From the IMG/VR virus record IMGVR_UViG_3300043172_000070, positions 1 to 38,477 of that record: a DNA stretch of 38,477 nucleotides. One strand, written 5' to 3'. How positions within the stretch are numbered: position 1 is the first letter of the stretch; each line of letters starts with the position of its first letter. Position numbers and translations under genes: made by a program. The stretch comes from a virus. The notes below the pieces were generated by a model that did no database searches, was not told the origin of the DNA, and saw only the letters and a list, made by a program, of their open reading frames with translations. Positions 24,434-32,088 of the stretch are shown here, one piece after another.

Positions 24434-25257
24434 TAGTAGCAATTATCAAAATAGAGTCTGAGTTATCAGCCGTAGAGGAATGCAGAACAGCTATAGATGA
24501 ATTAACAGCCGTCAGTGATTTCTGTAATGAATACGACCCAGCATTAAATGTAGAAGATTATCTAGGAGTTAATGCTAGTTCTATAGATTTACAAGATACT
24601 TGGGGTTGGGATTTCTCAAAAGCTACACCAGTATTGGAGCGAATAGCGTTTATTTTAAATTTGCCGCTACCTTTTGACTCAACAGGATCAAACGACTACA
24701 ACCAGTTTAGGGATTACAGAAAATCAATACTAAATACTAAAACTTGGGAGAATTTATCTAATTATGAAAGGGACTTCACAATACAGATAAACATAAAAGA
24801 AGATGCAATCACTGAATCTCAGGACGCTACCAACAAAATCACGCACCTAATAACAACAGGACAAGCCACAACTACGGAGGAAGCTCGAATAATAATGGTT
24901 GATAATTGGGGCGATCATCATTTACTGGACATTGAATCATGCAGGGCTAGAGCTATAGCGGTTGATTTATATGTAAAAGTTGGAACGTATCTAAACAGGG
25001 TTGATTATACGGATTTCTTTTTAACGGTAGAAAACTTATATTTTGCGTTTAGAGATCAAGCAATAAAGGGAACAAATGACGGTTCAGAAACGGGCGTAAT
25101 TGATTACATAGAAAGCACACCCGGAACGGTCTATGAGTTTGCGGGTTTAGCGTCAAAGGGTTACACAATGCAAAACGGTGATCCAGATATGACGAATTTT
25201 ATTATTTCGATTATGGACATAATGAGACACGGCAAATATGAACCACTAACAAATTAA
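24430..25257 (+). CDS. Hypothetical structural protein (275 aa)
   Basis: Start chosen at ATG 24430, which overlaps the fibre stop; a longer in-frame version from 24400 would overlap by 34 nt. Acidic protein, rather helical, with VDYTDFFLTVENLYFAFR in the C-terminal half and no recognised domain. As the distal gene of the tail module it could be a minor tail protein or fibre assembly factor. Confidence 0.65.
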   Translation: MIVAIIKIESELSAVEECRTAIDELTAVSDFCNEYDPALNVEDYLGVNASSIDLQDTWGWDFSKATPVLERIAFILNLPLPFDSTGSNDYNQFRDYRKSILNTKTWENLSNYERDFTIQINIKEDAITESQDATNKITHLITTGQATTTEEARIIMVDNWGDHHLLDIESCRARAIAVDLYVKVGTYLNRVDYTDFFLTVENLYFAFRDQAIKGTNDGSETGVIDYIESTPGTVYEFAGLASKGYTMQNGDPDMTNFIISIMDIMRHGKYEPLTN

Positions 25258-25261
25258 GATA

Positions 25262-25534
25262 ATGAAAGCAGATTTCGTAGTACGTGAGATGGTGTTAAAT
25301 ACCATAATGAAGGACATGATAATGTGGGTTGAAAATAACGATGGTAATGATGAGCAAAAGATAATATCTTACGTTAAAGTAGTTCCGAAATCACCTATTA
25401 TTATGGTAACATTTACAGATGGTGTGACCGTTGAAATAAACGAAAATAAGTGTTATACTTTTGAGGTTAATAGAAAGTTAGATTGGAAAAAGGCAACAAG
25501 AAGACAGATAGCAAGCTCTACAATTAACACATAA
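25262..25534 (+). CDS. Hypothetical protein (90 aa)
   Basis: Small soluble protein, alpha/beta, with a helix-rich start (VREMVLNTIMKDMIMWV) and a two-strand middle. Last gene before the lysis block; no family recognised. Confidence 0.6.
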   Translation: MKADFVVREMVLNTIMKDMIMWVENNDGNDEQKIISYVKVVPKSPIIMVTFTDGVTVEINENKCYTFEVNRKLDWKKATRRQIASSTINT

Positions 25535-25570
25535 ATTCAAGGTAGCAGTAGTACAATAATATAATAAAAT

Positions 25571-25588
25571 GTTAATTTAGTAACTTTA
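25571..25588 (+). promoter_or_regulatory. Possible promoter of the lysis block
   Basis: TAACTTTA at 25581-25588 is near the TAnnTTTG -7 box and sits in a gene-free, A+T-rich 68-bp gap directly before 25603. No clear TTG -33 element is visible, so this is a weak call. Confidence 0.35.
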
Positions 25589-25602
25589 CAATAAAAAAAA
25601 CA

Positions 25603-25785
25603 ATGGCAATAATTAAATTCAGAACAGAAAAAGGCGAATACGATAAACCGACTATCGACTTGTCTGCTCACCCTGCAATACTAGGGATAAAAGACCCCAA
25701 AAAGGAATGGACACTAATAACAGAGTGTGAAGGTGTAAAATATTCCGTAGACTTTATTGGAGGTAGACCAAAAAAGAGATCGTGA
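25603..25785 (+). CDS. Hypothetical protein (60 aa)
   Basis: Small beta-type protein ending in a basic tail, first gene of the lysis block. Its TGA overlaps the GTG start of the next gene (GTGA), so translation is probably coupled. Function unknown. Confidence 0.6.
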   Translation: MAIIKFRTEKGEYDKPTIDLSAHPAILGIKDPKKEWTLITECEGVKYSVDFIGGRPKKRS

Positions 25786-26090
25786 AAACCGAAATTCTAG
25801 CGGTAATATCATTTATCACAGTAACTATGGCATATTTATTTACTCCCGTTTTGCCCAACTATCTGTTTTTCGATCTAATTGCATTGGCTTTTAGTTTAAT
25901 GTGGTTATTTATTTACTTAAAATCAAAGGGTTGGTGGTCTATAACCTTTTTTGTATTCTTTTTAATAAGCCTAAACAACCTAGCAGACGAACTATTCTTT
26001 GATCCTATAAAATACGATCTAAATGAACTTTCAGCGGCAATCCTAATCGCACTAATCACTATTATATTTAAAAAGAAATGGACGAGGTAA
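25782..26090 (+). CDS. Polytopic membrane protein in the lysis block (102 aa)
   Basis: GTG start overlapping the upstream stop (GTGA). Three to four hydrophobic segments (residues about 4-22, 25-46, 50-65, 84-97) and a basic C terminus (KKKWTR). It overlaps the next membrane protein gene by 13 nt. Either of these two could be the holin, with the other an antiholin or regulator. Confidence 0.7.
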   Translation: MKTEILAVISFITVTMAYLFTPVLPNYLFFDLIALAFSLMWLFIYLKSKGWWSITFFVFFLISLNNLADELFFDPIKYDLNELSAAILIALITIIFKKKWTR

Positions 26091-26380
26091 AAGAATATTT
26101 AGAAGACTTTGGTATTCACTTGGGTTTAATCATCGCGGGCTTATTTGGTGCTTACTTATCGGTAAGTATAAATAAAGAACTAACGGTACTACAAAAGATC
26201 ACGGTTATTATATCTGGTGCTGCTACAGCTAACTACGTAGCCCCTTTTATATTCCAATATCTAAACGTAGGAGATAATGCTCAGTTTGGCTTAGCGTTCC
26301 TTATCGGGTTCTCAGGACTTAAGGGTGTGGAATGGATTATAGTAACTATAAAAAACAAGTATGGCAAGAAGAAAGAATAG
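26078..26380 (+). CDS. Holin candidate (100 aa)
   Basis: Three probable membrane segments (about 12-31, 39-60, 70-90) and a short, very basic C terminus (KNKYGKKKE). GLFGAYLSVSINKEL and the AATANYVAPFIF segment resemble the LydA/LLH-type phage holins. A holin sets lysis time by opening the inner membrane for the amidase encoded downstream. It overlaps genes on both sides by 13-20 nt. Confidence 0.72.
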   Translation: MDEVKEYLEDFGIHLGLIIAGLFGAYLSVSINKELTVLQKITVIISGAATANYVAPFIFQYLNVGDNAQFGLAFLIGFSGLKGVEWIIVTIKNKYGKKKE

Positions 26381-26828
26381 AATGAAGCCCTACGAACTTT
26401 GGGAGCATTTAGAGTTACGCGATATGGCTATTAAACACATTAAGCGTTTAAAGACTGAGCGCAACTTAGAAGAGAGATGGATAGCTTTAATTATAGAAAT
26501 GTTTGCTTCTAACGAATGGAATCCAATTAATGACTACAACGGTTGTACAATAGTACAAGACACTAAGCACCCTTCTTTAGCTTGTTTACCGCACGATTAC
26601 ATGTGGATAAGTGGACACGGTGGAACAATGGCAGATAGAATATTTTACAACCTTATGGTAATGCAGGGAGTTAGCAAGGGGCGTTCTATGCGTAGATGGT
26701 TGTTAGTTCGTGCTGGTTGGTATGGGTTTTATATGTGGAAATACATATTTTCAAAGAAGTTTATGCCCCCTACAAAGGCTATGATAGCGTTAGATAAGTA
26801 CTTTAAGGCTAAAGAATACTACGAATAA
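26361..26828 (+). CDS. DUF1353-like phage protein (155 aa)
   Basis: Contains HPSLACLPHDYMWISGHGGTM (about residues 70-90) followed by DRIFYNLMVMQGVSKGRSM, resembling the His-Asp core of DUF1353-type phage proteins (compare their LHDYLY...AD..F...M pattern). The C-terminal part is aromatic and basic. It overlaps the holin gene by 20 nt. The family's role is not established; a lysis or tail-associated enzyme is possible. Confidence 0.5.
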   Translation: MARRKNRMKPYELWEHLELRDMAIKHIKRLKTERNLEERWIALIIEMFASNEWNPINDYNGCTIVQDTKHPSLACLPHDYMWISGHGGTMADRIFYNLMVMQGVSKGRSMRRWLLVRAGWYGFYMWKYIFSKKFMPPTKAMIALDKYFKAKEYYE

Positions 26829-26841
26829 GTATCATATAATA

Positions 26842-26870
26842 TCGCGTATTAAAATACTTTACTATCTTCG
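26842..26870 (+). promoter_or_regulatory. Repeated-class promoter, copy 2 (degenerate)
   Basis: GTATTAAAATAC at 26846-26857 matches the shared spacer. The -33 position reads TCG and the -7 box TATCTTCG (26863-26870), so this copy should be weaker. The leader ends ACTTAAACAAT before the ATG at 26895. Confidence 0.65.
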
Positions 26871-26894
26871 TTGTAAACTTTTAACTTAAACAAT

Positions 26895-27470
26895 ATGAAA
26901 AGCAATTACACAACGGAACAAGTAAACGGTATTCTAGCCGAATGGAAGGAATTAGTGTTTAAGAATCATTTTAGTGAACAAGACTTCGACAAATTCAAGA
27001 AATCACACGGCTTAATACCTACACTAGAGGTAGGATGGTATAGGTACGATTCAGAGCCTAAATATCTAATGTATAGAGATAAAACTTTTTTGTATGGTTT
27101 TTGTACCGATGGAAGTTGGCTTGATAAAGAATCCGATCATAACGGGCTTATCGGAATCAACGAATATACATTAGCCACCACCGAAGAAGTAGAAACAGCT
27201 TTAAAGGCAGAAGCGACTAAGCGAGGGTTTAAAGAAGGGGTAACGGTTGAGTGTTTGACGGGTAATTTTAAAACTGCTTTGGCGGGTGATTATTACCAAC
27301 CTAATGGATATGACTACGATCAAATATGGATGCTTGAATCAACTGGTGATAGCGTTCAATTATTTGCTAGAGGAAAGTGGGCTAAAATCGCAGAGCCTAA
27401 AGTACTAGAACTTACTATGTCAGAACTAGAGAACAAGTACGGTTGTAAGGTTAAGATCATTAAAGAGTAG
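26895..27470 (+). CDS. Hypothetical protein (191 aa)
   Basis: First gene behind a repeated-class promoter. EVGWYRYDSEPKYLMYRD and the C-terminal LTMSELENKYGCKVKIIKE are recognisable blocks of a small-protein group I associate with phages and mobile elements; function unknown. Two Cys are scattered and no catalytic motif is seen. It may belong to the early regulon rather than to the lysis genes that surround it. Confidence 0.65.
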   Translation: MKSNYTTEQVNGILAEWKELVFKNHFSEQDFDKFKKSHGLIPTLEVGWYRYDSEPKYLMYRDKTFLYGFCTDGSWLDKESDHNGLIGINEYTLATTEEVETALKAEATKRGFKEGVTVECLTGNFKTALAGDYYQPNGYDYDQIWMLESTGDSVQLFARGKWAKIAEPKVLELTMSELENKYGCKVKIIKE

Positions 27471-27474
27471 AGCT

Positions 27475-27816
27475 ATGTCATTAGTAAGCACAGATTTCAA
27501 CGTTAACATACGGACTAGTTCATACGCACTTACTAGTCAGGTAGCTATTAGTAAGCATCCATTTTTTGAAAACGATCAATTATCTATCAACATATTTATT
27601 GATAAAATAGAGTTCGGTATAATTACAATAGACTCTAATGGTAAAAGTTACAACACTACTAAAGCTGGGAACGGTCATGTAAATTCAAATGATGAACAGC
27701 ATAGGAAAGTTTGTACCACTCTTTTAGGTGACTACGTTGGAAAGTACTTGATAGATTTGAATGAAGTTACAGAGGACAAGTTAACAATATGGCTAGAAGA
27801 TAAAATAGAAAACTAA
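27475..27816 (+). CDS. Hypothetical protein (113 aa)
   Basis: Soluble alpha/beta protein, starting 4 nt after the upstream stop and ending 5 nt before the spanin-like gene. No recognised domain. Confidence 0.6.
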   Translation: MSLVSTDFNVNIRTSSYALTSQVAISKHPFFENDQLSINIFIDKIEFGIITIDSNGKSYNTTKAGNGHVNSNDEQHRKVCTTLLGDYVGKYLIDLNEVTEDKLTIWLEDKIEN

Positions 27817-27821
27817 AAACT

Positions 27822-28304
27822 ATGAAGTATTTAATCATTCTATTGCTATTAACGTCATGCTCTACTACGTCCCTAATGAAAAGGTATGTAAAACGGGGTG
27901 GTACTTTCGAACAAGTTGACAAGATTGTAACCGTTCGAGACACTATACAAGGTGCAGACGGAAAGGATAGCATAGTATTTAGGGATTTAATCGTTCCTTG
28001 TCCAACGCCCATTATTAAAACCAAGTGGATGTACCGCTTTGACAATAGACGGTTTAAAGACTCGGTTAAGCACATTAGAAAGACTATACAGGACTCTTTG
28101 GATCATGTTGAGACGATCAAGTCAGATAGTATAGATGGTGTCGTTAAAAACGCTAAGACAGCCGCAAAGGTAACGAAGAACGAGAATAACAATAATACTA
28201 AACAAATAAAAGCAAAATGGAACGTATGGATAATCTTGACAAGCTTGGTAATGGGTTGGCTTCTGCCAAAGATAGCGCAGAGAGCATGGAAAAAGTGGAA
28301 GTAA
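27822..28304 (+). CDS. Unimolecular spanin candidate (lipoprotein with C-terminal TM)
   Basis: N-terminal lipoprotein signal: MKYLIILLLLTSC with a lipobox LTSC and Cys13 as the acylation site. A periplasmic charged helical region follows (about 20-130, rich in Asp/Lys/Asn). A single hydrophobic C-terminal helix (about 132-149) ends in a basic tail (WKKWK). An outer-membrane lipid anchor plus an inner-membrane helix in one chain is the layout of unimolecular spanins such as T1 gp11, which fuse the two membranes at the end of lysis. The C-terminal 88 nt overlap the amidase gene. Confidence 0.72.
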   Translation: MKYLIILLLLTSCSTTSLMKRYVKRGGTFEQVDKIVTVRDTIQGADGKDSIVFRDLIVPCPTPIIKTKWMYRFDNRRFKDSVKHIRKTIQDSLDHVETIKSDSIDGVVKNAKTAAKVTKNENNNNTKQIKAKWNVWIILTSLVMGWLLPKIAQRAWKKWK

Positions 28305-28963
28305 AGAAAAGGCTAGACTTAAAGTCTATAATTCAGTTAGTTTACCCCGCCAATAGATCATTTAGTAAGAAGTACAAAAAAACCCAGACAGTAGGGCATC
28401 ATACGGTAAGTGGTAAAGGTGTAATGGGTGATCTAGCGCACTGGTTAAAGGCTAAATTCAATATGGGTACTCCTGTTATATTCCCTAGAGAAGGTCCGAT
28501 TAATCAGTTATTCAGTACTTCTAGGTGGGCGTATCATTTAGGCGTTCAAAGTTGGGTGTATAAAAAGTTAGGCATTCCGTATAATCGTCGAGACATGGAG
28601 TCTATTGGTTATGAAATTGATTCGTACGGTGGTCTTAAATGGAATAAATCAAAGGAACGTTGGGAAAACGTGTATGGTGGACATGTAGCCACAGAAGATG
28701 TAATTGAATACCCTAAAGGTTTTCGTGGTTACTATGCTTTTGAACGTTATACACCTAATCAGGTTGAACTAGTTAGACAGTTTCTTGTTTATTGTAATGA
28801 AGTATACGGCATACCAATGGACTATAAACCTGAGATGTGGGAAGTTAGCGCAGCCGCATTGAGTGGTGAAGCGGGTAACTGGTCACATACTTCGTTTAGA
28901 TACGACAAATCAGACATGCACCCTCAACCAGAATTAATAGAGATGTTTAAAGGGTTAGCATAA
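28217..28963 (+). CDS. N-acetylmuramoyl-L-alanine amidase (endolysin)
   Basis: Amidase_2-type zinc hydrolase that cuts the peptide from the glycan of peptidoglycan. GHHTVSGKG (H61, H62) provides a first ligand region, WAYHLG and SIGYEIDSYGGL the core, and GNWSHTSFRYDKSDMHPQP (about 220-238, H224) the last ligand region. No signal peptide, so release needs a holin. Starts at 28217 or 28226 are possible; another in-frame ATG is 28286. The N terminus overlaps the spanin-like gene by 88 nt. The 248-aa length is usual. Confidence 0.9.
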   Translation: MERMDNLDKLGNGLASAKDSAESMEKVEVKKRLDLKSIIQLVYPANRSFSKKYKKTQTVGHHTVSGKGVMGDLAHWLKAKFNMGTPVIFPREGPINQLFSTSRWAYHLGVQSWVYKKLGIPYNRRDMESIGYEIDSYGGLKWNKSKERWENVYGGHVATEDVIEYPKGFRGYYAFERYTPNQVELVRQFLVYCNEVYGIPMDYKPEMWEVSAAALSGEAGNWSHTSFRYDKSDMHPQPELIEMFKGLA

Positions 28964-28984
28964 TTTCACTATATTTGTGTTCGG
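28964..28984 (+). promoter_or_regulatory. Promoter for a short RNA
   Basis: TATATTTG at 28970-28977 lies immediately after the amidase stop; the -33 region is inside the amidase end (TTA, not TTG). Transcription would start near 28983. Confidence 0.5.
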
Positions 28985-29073
28985 CTCCATCTAGGAGTTA
29001 TTTCATTCCCATCTTCATATCATGGGTGTTTAGGTTTAAGTTAGAGCGATTGTCTTAGGATAGTCGCTTTTTT
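28983..29073 (+). ncRNA. Candidate small RNA, about 90 nt
   Basis: Gene-free stretch delimited by a -7 box (28970-28977) and a strong terminator (29045-29073). It can form CTCC-ATCTA-GGAG (28985-28997), CCCAT...ATGGG (29008-29026) and the terminator hairpin. No reading frame of note. Probably a small regulatory RNA or just a short leader/terminator unit separating lysis from early genes. Confidence 0.5.
29045..29073 (+). terminator. Intrinsic terminator after the lysis block
   Basis: AGCGATTGTC (29045-29054) pairs with GATAGTCGCT (29059-29068) over 10 bp with two G-U pairs, loop TTAG, followed by a T-tract (29068-29073). Confidence 0.85.
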
Positions 29074-29095
29074 AATTAAATAATGTCACAAGTGC

Positions 29096-29124
29096 TTGCG
29101 TATTAAAATACTTTACTATATTTG
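29096..29124 (+). promoter_or_regulatory. Repeated-class promoter, copy 3
   Basis: TTG at 29096-29098, 18-nt spacer with GTATTAAAATAC (29100-29111) and TATATTTG at 29117-29124. Nearly identical to copy 1 from the TTG to the -7 box. It drives the genes from 29151. Confidence 0.82.
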
Positions 29125-29150
29125 TACCATACGAAACAAACTTAAACGAT

Positions 29151-29372
29151 ATGAAATTTATACAGAAACAACTAGTAGCGTCAGAACCTTATCAAATGCA
29201 CGACCCTAAGAAATGGGTTTGCAATGTGTTTGAGCTAGAAACTAAGAATAAGGTAGCCGCGTTCTACGGAGAGTCTAAGGATGAATTAGAAAGCGCTGCA
29301 ATGATCTTTGTAAAGGCTTGGAAGATACTTCAAACTACTAACGACATACTAACAGGAAAAGACAATGCCTAG
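29151..29372 (+). CDS. Hypothetical protein (73 aa)
   Basis: First gene behind the copy-3 promoter, with the leader ACTTAAACGAT before its ATG. Small alpha/beta protein; no motif recognised. It overlaps the HTH gene by 8 nt. Confidence 0.65.
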   Translation: MKFIQKQLVASEPYQMHDPKKWVCNVFELETKNKVAAFYGESKDELESAAMIFVKAWKILQTTNDILTGKDNA

Positions 29373-29679
29373 GGTAACAGACAAAAAAGTTCTTAAGGCT
29401 ATACGCTTGGATATTGCAGAGAGTAAACACCTTTCTTATGCTCAGATAGCTAGGAATCACGGGGTAAGTTACAATGTGGTTAATCTATTGGTTAGGTTAG
29501 TATTTAAGCAGCTTAAGGAAAAGGAGTTACACGGTGCAAAATGTGTAATAGGTAGCAAAACAGAAGCGTACTATACAGAAGAAGAAATGTTAGCGCCACT
29601 ACCTACGTACACCGCGACAAATAGAGATAAGATTACACCGATCAGAAAGGATTGGCAATTAATTACATACGAAGACTAA
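29365..29679 (+). CDS. Putative helix-turn-helix protein (104 aa)
   Basis: YAQIARNHGVSYNVVNLLV (about residues 25-43) has the spacing of a helix-turn-helix DNA-recognition unit, similar to the recognition helices of small resolvase-like or sigma-like HTH proteins. The rest is basic. It is a candidate for a regulator of the repeated promoters, being encoded second behind one of them; this is inference only. Confidence 0.6.
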   Translation: MPRVTDKKVLKAIRLDIAESKHLSYAQIARNHGVSYNVVNLLVRLVFKQLKEKELHGAKCVIGSKTEAYYTEEEMLAPLPTYTATNRDKITPIRKDWQLITYED

Positions 29680-29689
29680 AACAAAAATT

Positions 29690-29830
29690 ATGAAACATTT
29701 ATATCAAAGATGGTTAGCATTGATTATGGTTGCTACTATTGCAAGCGGAGTATTTAACCTTACTGATTGGGAATTCTGGTTAGTAGTGCTATTAAACGGC
29801 ACAGCATGGGGTTCATTATTTAAAAACTAA
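29690..29830 (+). CDS. Small membrane protein (46 aa)
   Basis: ATG 29690 to TAA 29828-29830. Two hydrophobic segments (about 7-22 and 28-43) separated by NLTDWE. In line with its neighbours on both sides, so likely translated. Function unknown. Confidence 0.55.
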   Translation: MKHLYQRWLALIMVATIASGVFNLTDWEFWLVVLLNGTAWGSLFKN

Positions 29831-29835
29831 ACGAA

Positions 29836-29949
29836 ATGATACATCAAATAGAAGTAAACAACGAATGGATAGAAGTAACCCCCTTTAAGCACTACGAATA
29901 CAAGGGTAACAAACGAATATTGAAGGATATAACACACTTAAAAAACTAA
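29836..29949 (+). CDS. Very small protein (37 aa)
   Basis: ATG 29836 to TAA 29947-29949, 5 nt after the preceding stop. Polar alpha/beta composition (EVNNEWIEVTPFKHYEYKG) resembling a short beta-hairpin protein. Called because of tight packing; function unknown. Confidence 0.5.
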   Translation: MIHQIEVNNEWIEVTPFKHYEYKGNKRILKDITHLKN

Positions 29950-29953
29950 GGAT

Positions 29954-30133
29954 ATGAGCAATATGAGCTATTGTAGATTTGAGAACACATTTGAAGATTT
30001 AGAAGACTGTTACGATGCCTTAATTAATGAAGGTGGGATTGAAGGGTTAGAGGAGGAATCAAGTGAATATGAGAAGCCGTATATCAAAAGGCTAATAGAA
30101 TTATGTAAAGACATATCTGAAGAGTTCGGATAG
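29954..30133 (+). CDS. Conserved small phage protein, MSYCRFENT type (59 aa)
   Basis: Begins MSNMSYCRFENTFEDLEDC, an N terminus I recognise from a very widespread group of small phage proteins of unknown role; the rest is acidic and helical. Either ATG 29954 or 29963 could be used. Supports assignment of this block as early accessory genes. Confidence 0.75.
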   Translation: MSNMSYCRFENTFEDLEDCYDALINEGGIEGLEEESSEYEKPYIKRLIELCKDISEEFG

Positions 30134-30168
30134 GCGTGATTACTAATGGATATAGAAAACTAAACAAC

Positions 30169-30513
30169 ATGGAAACACAAACTTACATAGAACAAGCGGT
30201 TAATAATATGTTTGATCGCAAGAACGAGAGACAGATAGTAATAGCCTACTTATTTCGTAAGCTGCTAAACCAAACTCAGATAGAAGTGGGTAATTATTTA
30301 GAGATTGATAGGGCAGACGTCAGAGAGCTAAACGAAGAACTGCGTAAAACACTATCCAACAAAGACCTACTTAGTAAACCCTTTCAGAATTCATTTAGGA
30401 TATGCTTAGTGTCTTGTGAGGGGTACGCAATTCTAAACGTTGCTAAGAGGTTCAAAGAGTCGTTAGCAGTCACTAAAGAGCGTTTTGATAACCATTACTT
30501 TTTACTAAACTAA
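30169..30513 (+). CDS. Putative HTH-containing protein (114 aa)
   Basis: Start chosen at ATG 30169 (METQTYIEQAVNNMF); the longer in-frame GTG start at 30136 would add 11 unremarkable residues. The segment NQTQIEVGNYLEIDRADVREL (about residues 33-53; location only) has the shape of a helix-turn-helix. The C-terminal part is basic and ends in FLLN. Possibly a transcription or replication regulator. Confidence 0.6.
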   Translation: METQTYIEQAVNNMFDRKNERQIVIAYLFRKLLNQTQIEVGNYLEIDRADVRELNEELRKTLSNKDLLSKPFQNSFRICLVSCEGYAILNVAKRFKESLAVTKERFDNHYFLLN

Positions 30514-30518
30514 TTATT

Positions 30519-30689
30519 ATGATTAATCAAGCACTTAAGAACCTATCAACTAGGGTTGTAAAGCCCGATGTAGAATGGAATAACGTATACACTCCTTACG
30601 CTGGGGTTTCAGACCTAGACAGAGAGCGACACTTTACAAACATAAATCAGGACTTACTTAGAAAGGTTCGTCAAGTTAAAGCACAATAG
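30519..30689 (+). CDS. Small basic protein (56 aa)
   Basis: ATG 30519 to TAG 30687-30689. Polar, basic C terminus (LLRKVRQVKAQ); aromatic middle (NNVYTPYAGVSD). It lies between the HTH-like gene and the helicase gene with short gaps on both sides. Function unknown. Confidence 0.6.
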   Translation: MINQALKNLSTRVVKPDVEWNNVYTPYAGVSDLDRERHFTNINQDLLRKVRQVKAQ

Positions 30690-30718
30690 ATAATACCTAA
30701 ACAAATAAATAAGTAGAT

Positions 30719-32083
30719 ATGGAATATTCAGATTTTTTGGAATCTAAAAAACACACGTTAGGAGAATTCGGTTTTGAACCTAACTTTATACCTGACATGG
30801 CTTTCGACTTTCAACGAGAGATTATTACAAGGGCTGTAAAAAAAGGTAGGATAGCAGTATTTGCCGATACTGGATTAGGTAAAACTTTAATTCAATTATC
30901 AATAGCTCAAAACATAGTTAACCATACTAATAAAAGAGTTCTTATTCTTACTCCTTTGGCTGTTGCTTTTCAGTTTATTATTGAGGCAAAAAAGTTAGGT
31001 ATAGAAGATATTGAATATTCTAAGGATGGTGTATTTACAAAAAGTATAGTGATATGTAATTACGAACGGTTGCACTATTTCAATAGTTCAGATTTTGAAG
31101 GGGTTGTATTAGATGAGAGTTCTATACTTAAAAACTTTGACGGTAAAATAAAAGGTCAAATAACTAGTTTTGTAAAGAAGTTACCTTATAGATTCTTATC
31201 AACTGCTACACCTAGTCCAAATGATTTCATAGAATTAGGCACAAGCTCAGAAGCACTAGGGTATATGGGTTATATGGATATGCTAGGAAAGTTCTTTAAG
31301 AACAACCAAAACAGCGTAGACGGGTCGAATAGAAATATAGGCGAGAAGTTCTACCTAAAACCTCACGCTGAAAAGAGTTTCTTTGCTTGGGTTAATCAAT
31401 GGTCTATTATGATTAAGATGCCTAGCGACTTAGGATTTTCTAATGATCGTTATATCTTGCCTGAGTTGATTATTAATAAGCACACGGTAAAGAATGAATC
31501 TCTAATTGACGTTGAGGGTCAGGTTCAAATGTTTAACATAGTAGCTAAAAGTTTTCACGAAATAAGACACGAACAGCGAGAAACAATAACCGAACGATGT
31601 GAAAAGGCTGTTGAATTAGCAAAGGGCAAAACGTCTGTTTATTGGTGTAATTTGAACGATGAGAGTAAACTACTAAAACAGTTAGACCCCGAAGCAATTG
31701 AAATTATAGGTAGTATGTCATTAGAGAAAAAAGAAGATATACTAATGAGGTTTGCTAATGGTGAAATTAAGCGTATAATAACAAAAGCTAAGATTACTGG
31801 TATGGGCTTAAATTGGCAACATTGTCAGCATTCAGTATTCTTCCCTACTTATTCATACGAACAGTACTACCAAGCTATAAGAAGGTTTTGGAGGTTTGGA
31901 CAAAAGCATAACGTAACTATTGATATGGTTATTAGTGATGGACAAACTAGGGTACTAGAAGCATTACAACAGAAAACAAAAAAAGCGATTGAATTATACA
32001 CAAGTTTAACAGAAAATGTTAACTCAGTATTTGAGGATAACAAAAAAGAGTTTAATACAGAAATAGTAACACCTAAATTTTAA
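30719..32083 (+). CDS. SNF2/DEAD-like SF2 helicase
   Basis: 454 aa, both RecA-like lobes present. Walker A ADTGLGKT (49-56), Walker B-like LDES (131-134), motif III STATP (161-165), and motif VI QAIRRFWRFGQ (about 387-397). An ATP-driven DNA translocase or helicase. It lies 5 nt before a DNA methyltransferase gene; such pairs occur in restriction-modification-like and defence-like contexts and in many phages, but no nuclease gene is next to them here. The pair is probably an early-expressed DNA processing or modification unit. Confidence 0.88.
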   Translation: MEYSDFLESKKHTLGEFGFEPNFIPDMAFDFQREIITRAVKKGRIAVFADTGLGKTLIQLSIAQNIVNHTNKRVLILTPLAVAFQFIIEAKKLGIEDIEYSKDGVFTKSIVICNYERLHYFNSSDFEGVVLDESSILKNFDGKIKGQITSFVKKLPYRFLSTATPSPNDFIELGTSSEALGYMGYMDMLGKFFKNNQNSVDGSNRNIGEKFYLKPHAEKSFFAWVNQWSIMIKMPSDLGFSNDRYILPELIINKHTVKNESLIDVEGQVQMFNIVAKSFHEIRHEQRETITERCEKAVELAKGKTSVYWCNLNDESKLLKQLDPEAIEIIGSMSLEKKEDILMRFANGEIKRIITKAKITGMGLNWQHCQHSVFFPTYSYEQYYQAIRRFWRFGQKHNVTIDMVISDGQTRVLEALQQKTKKAIELYTSLTENVNSVFEDNKKEFNTEIVTPKF

Positions 32084-32088
32084 TTGAT

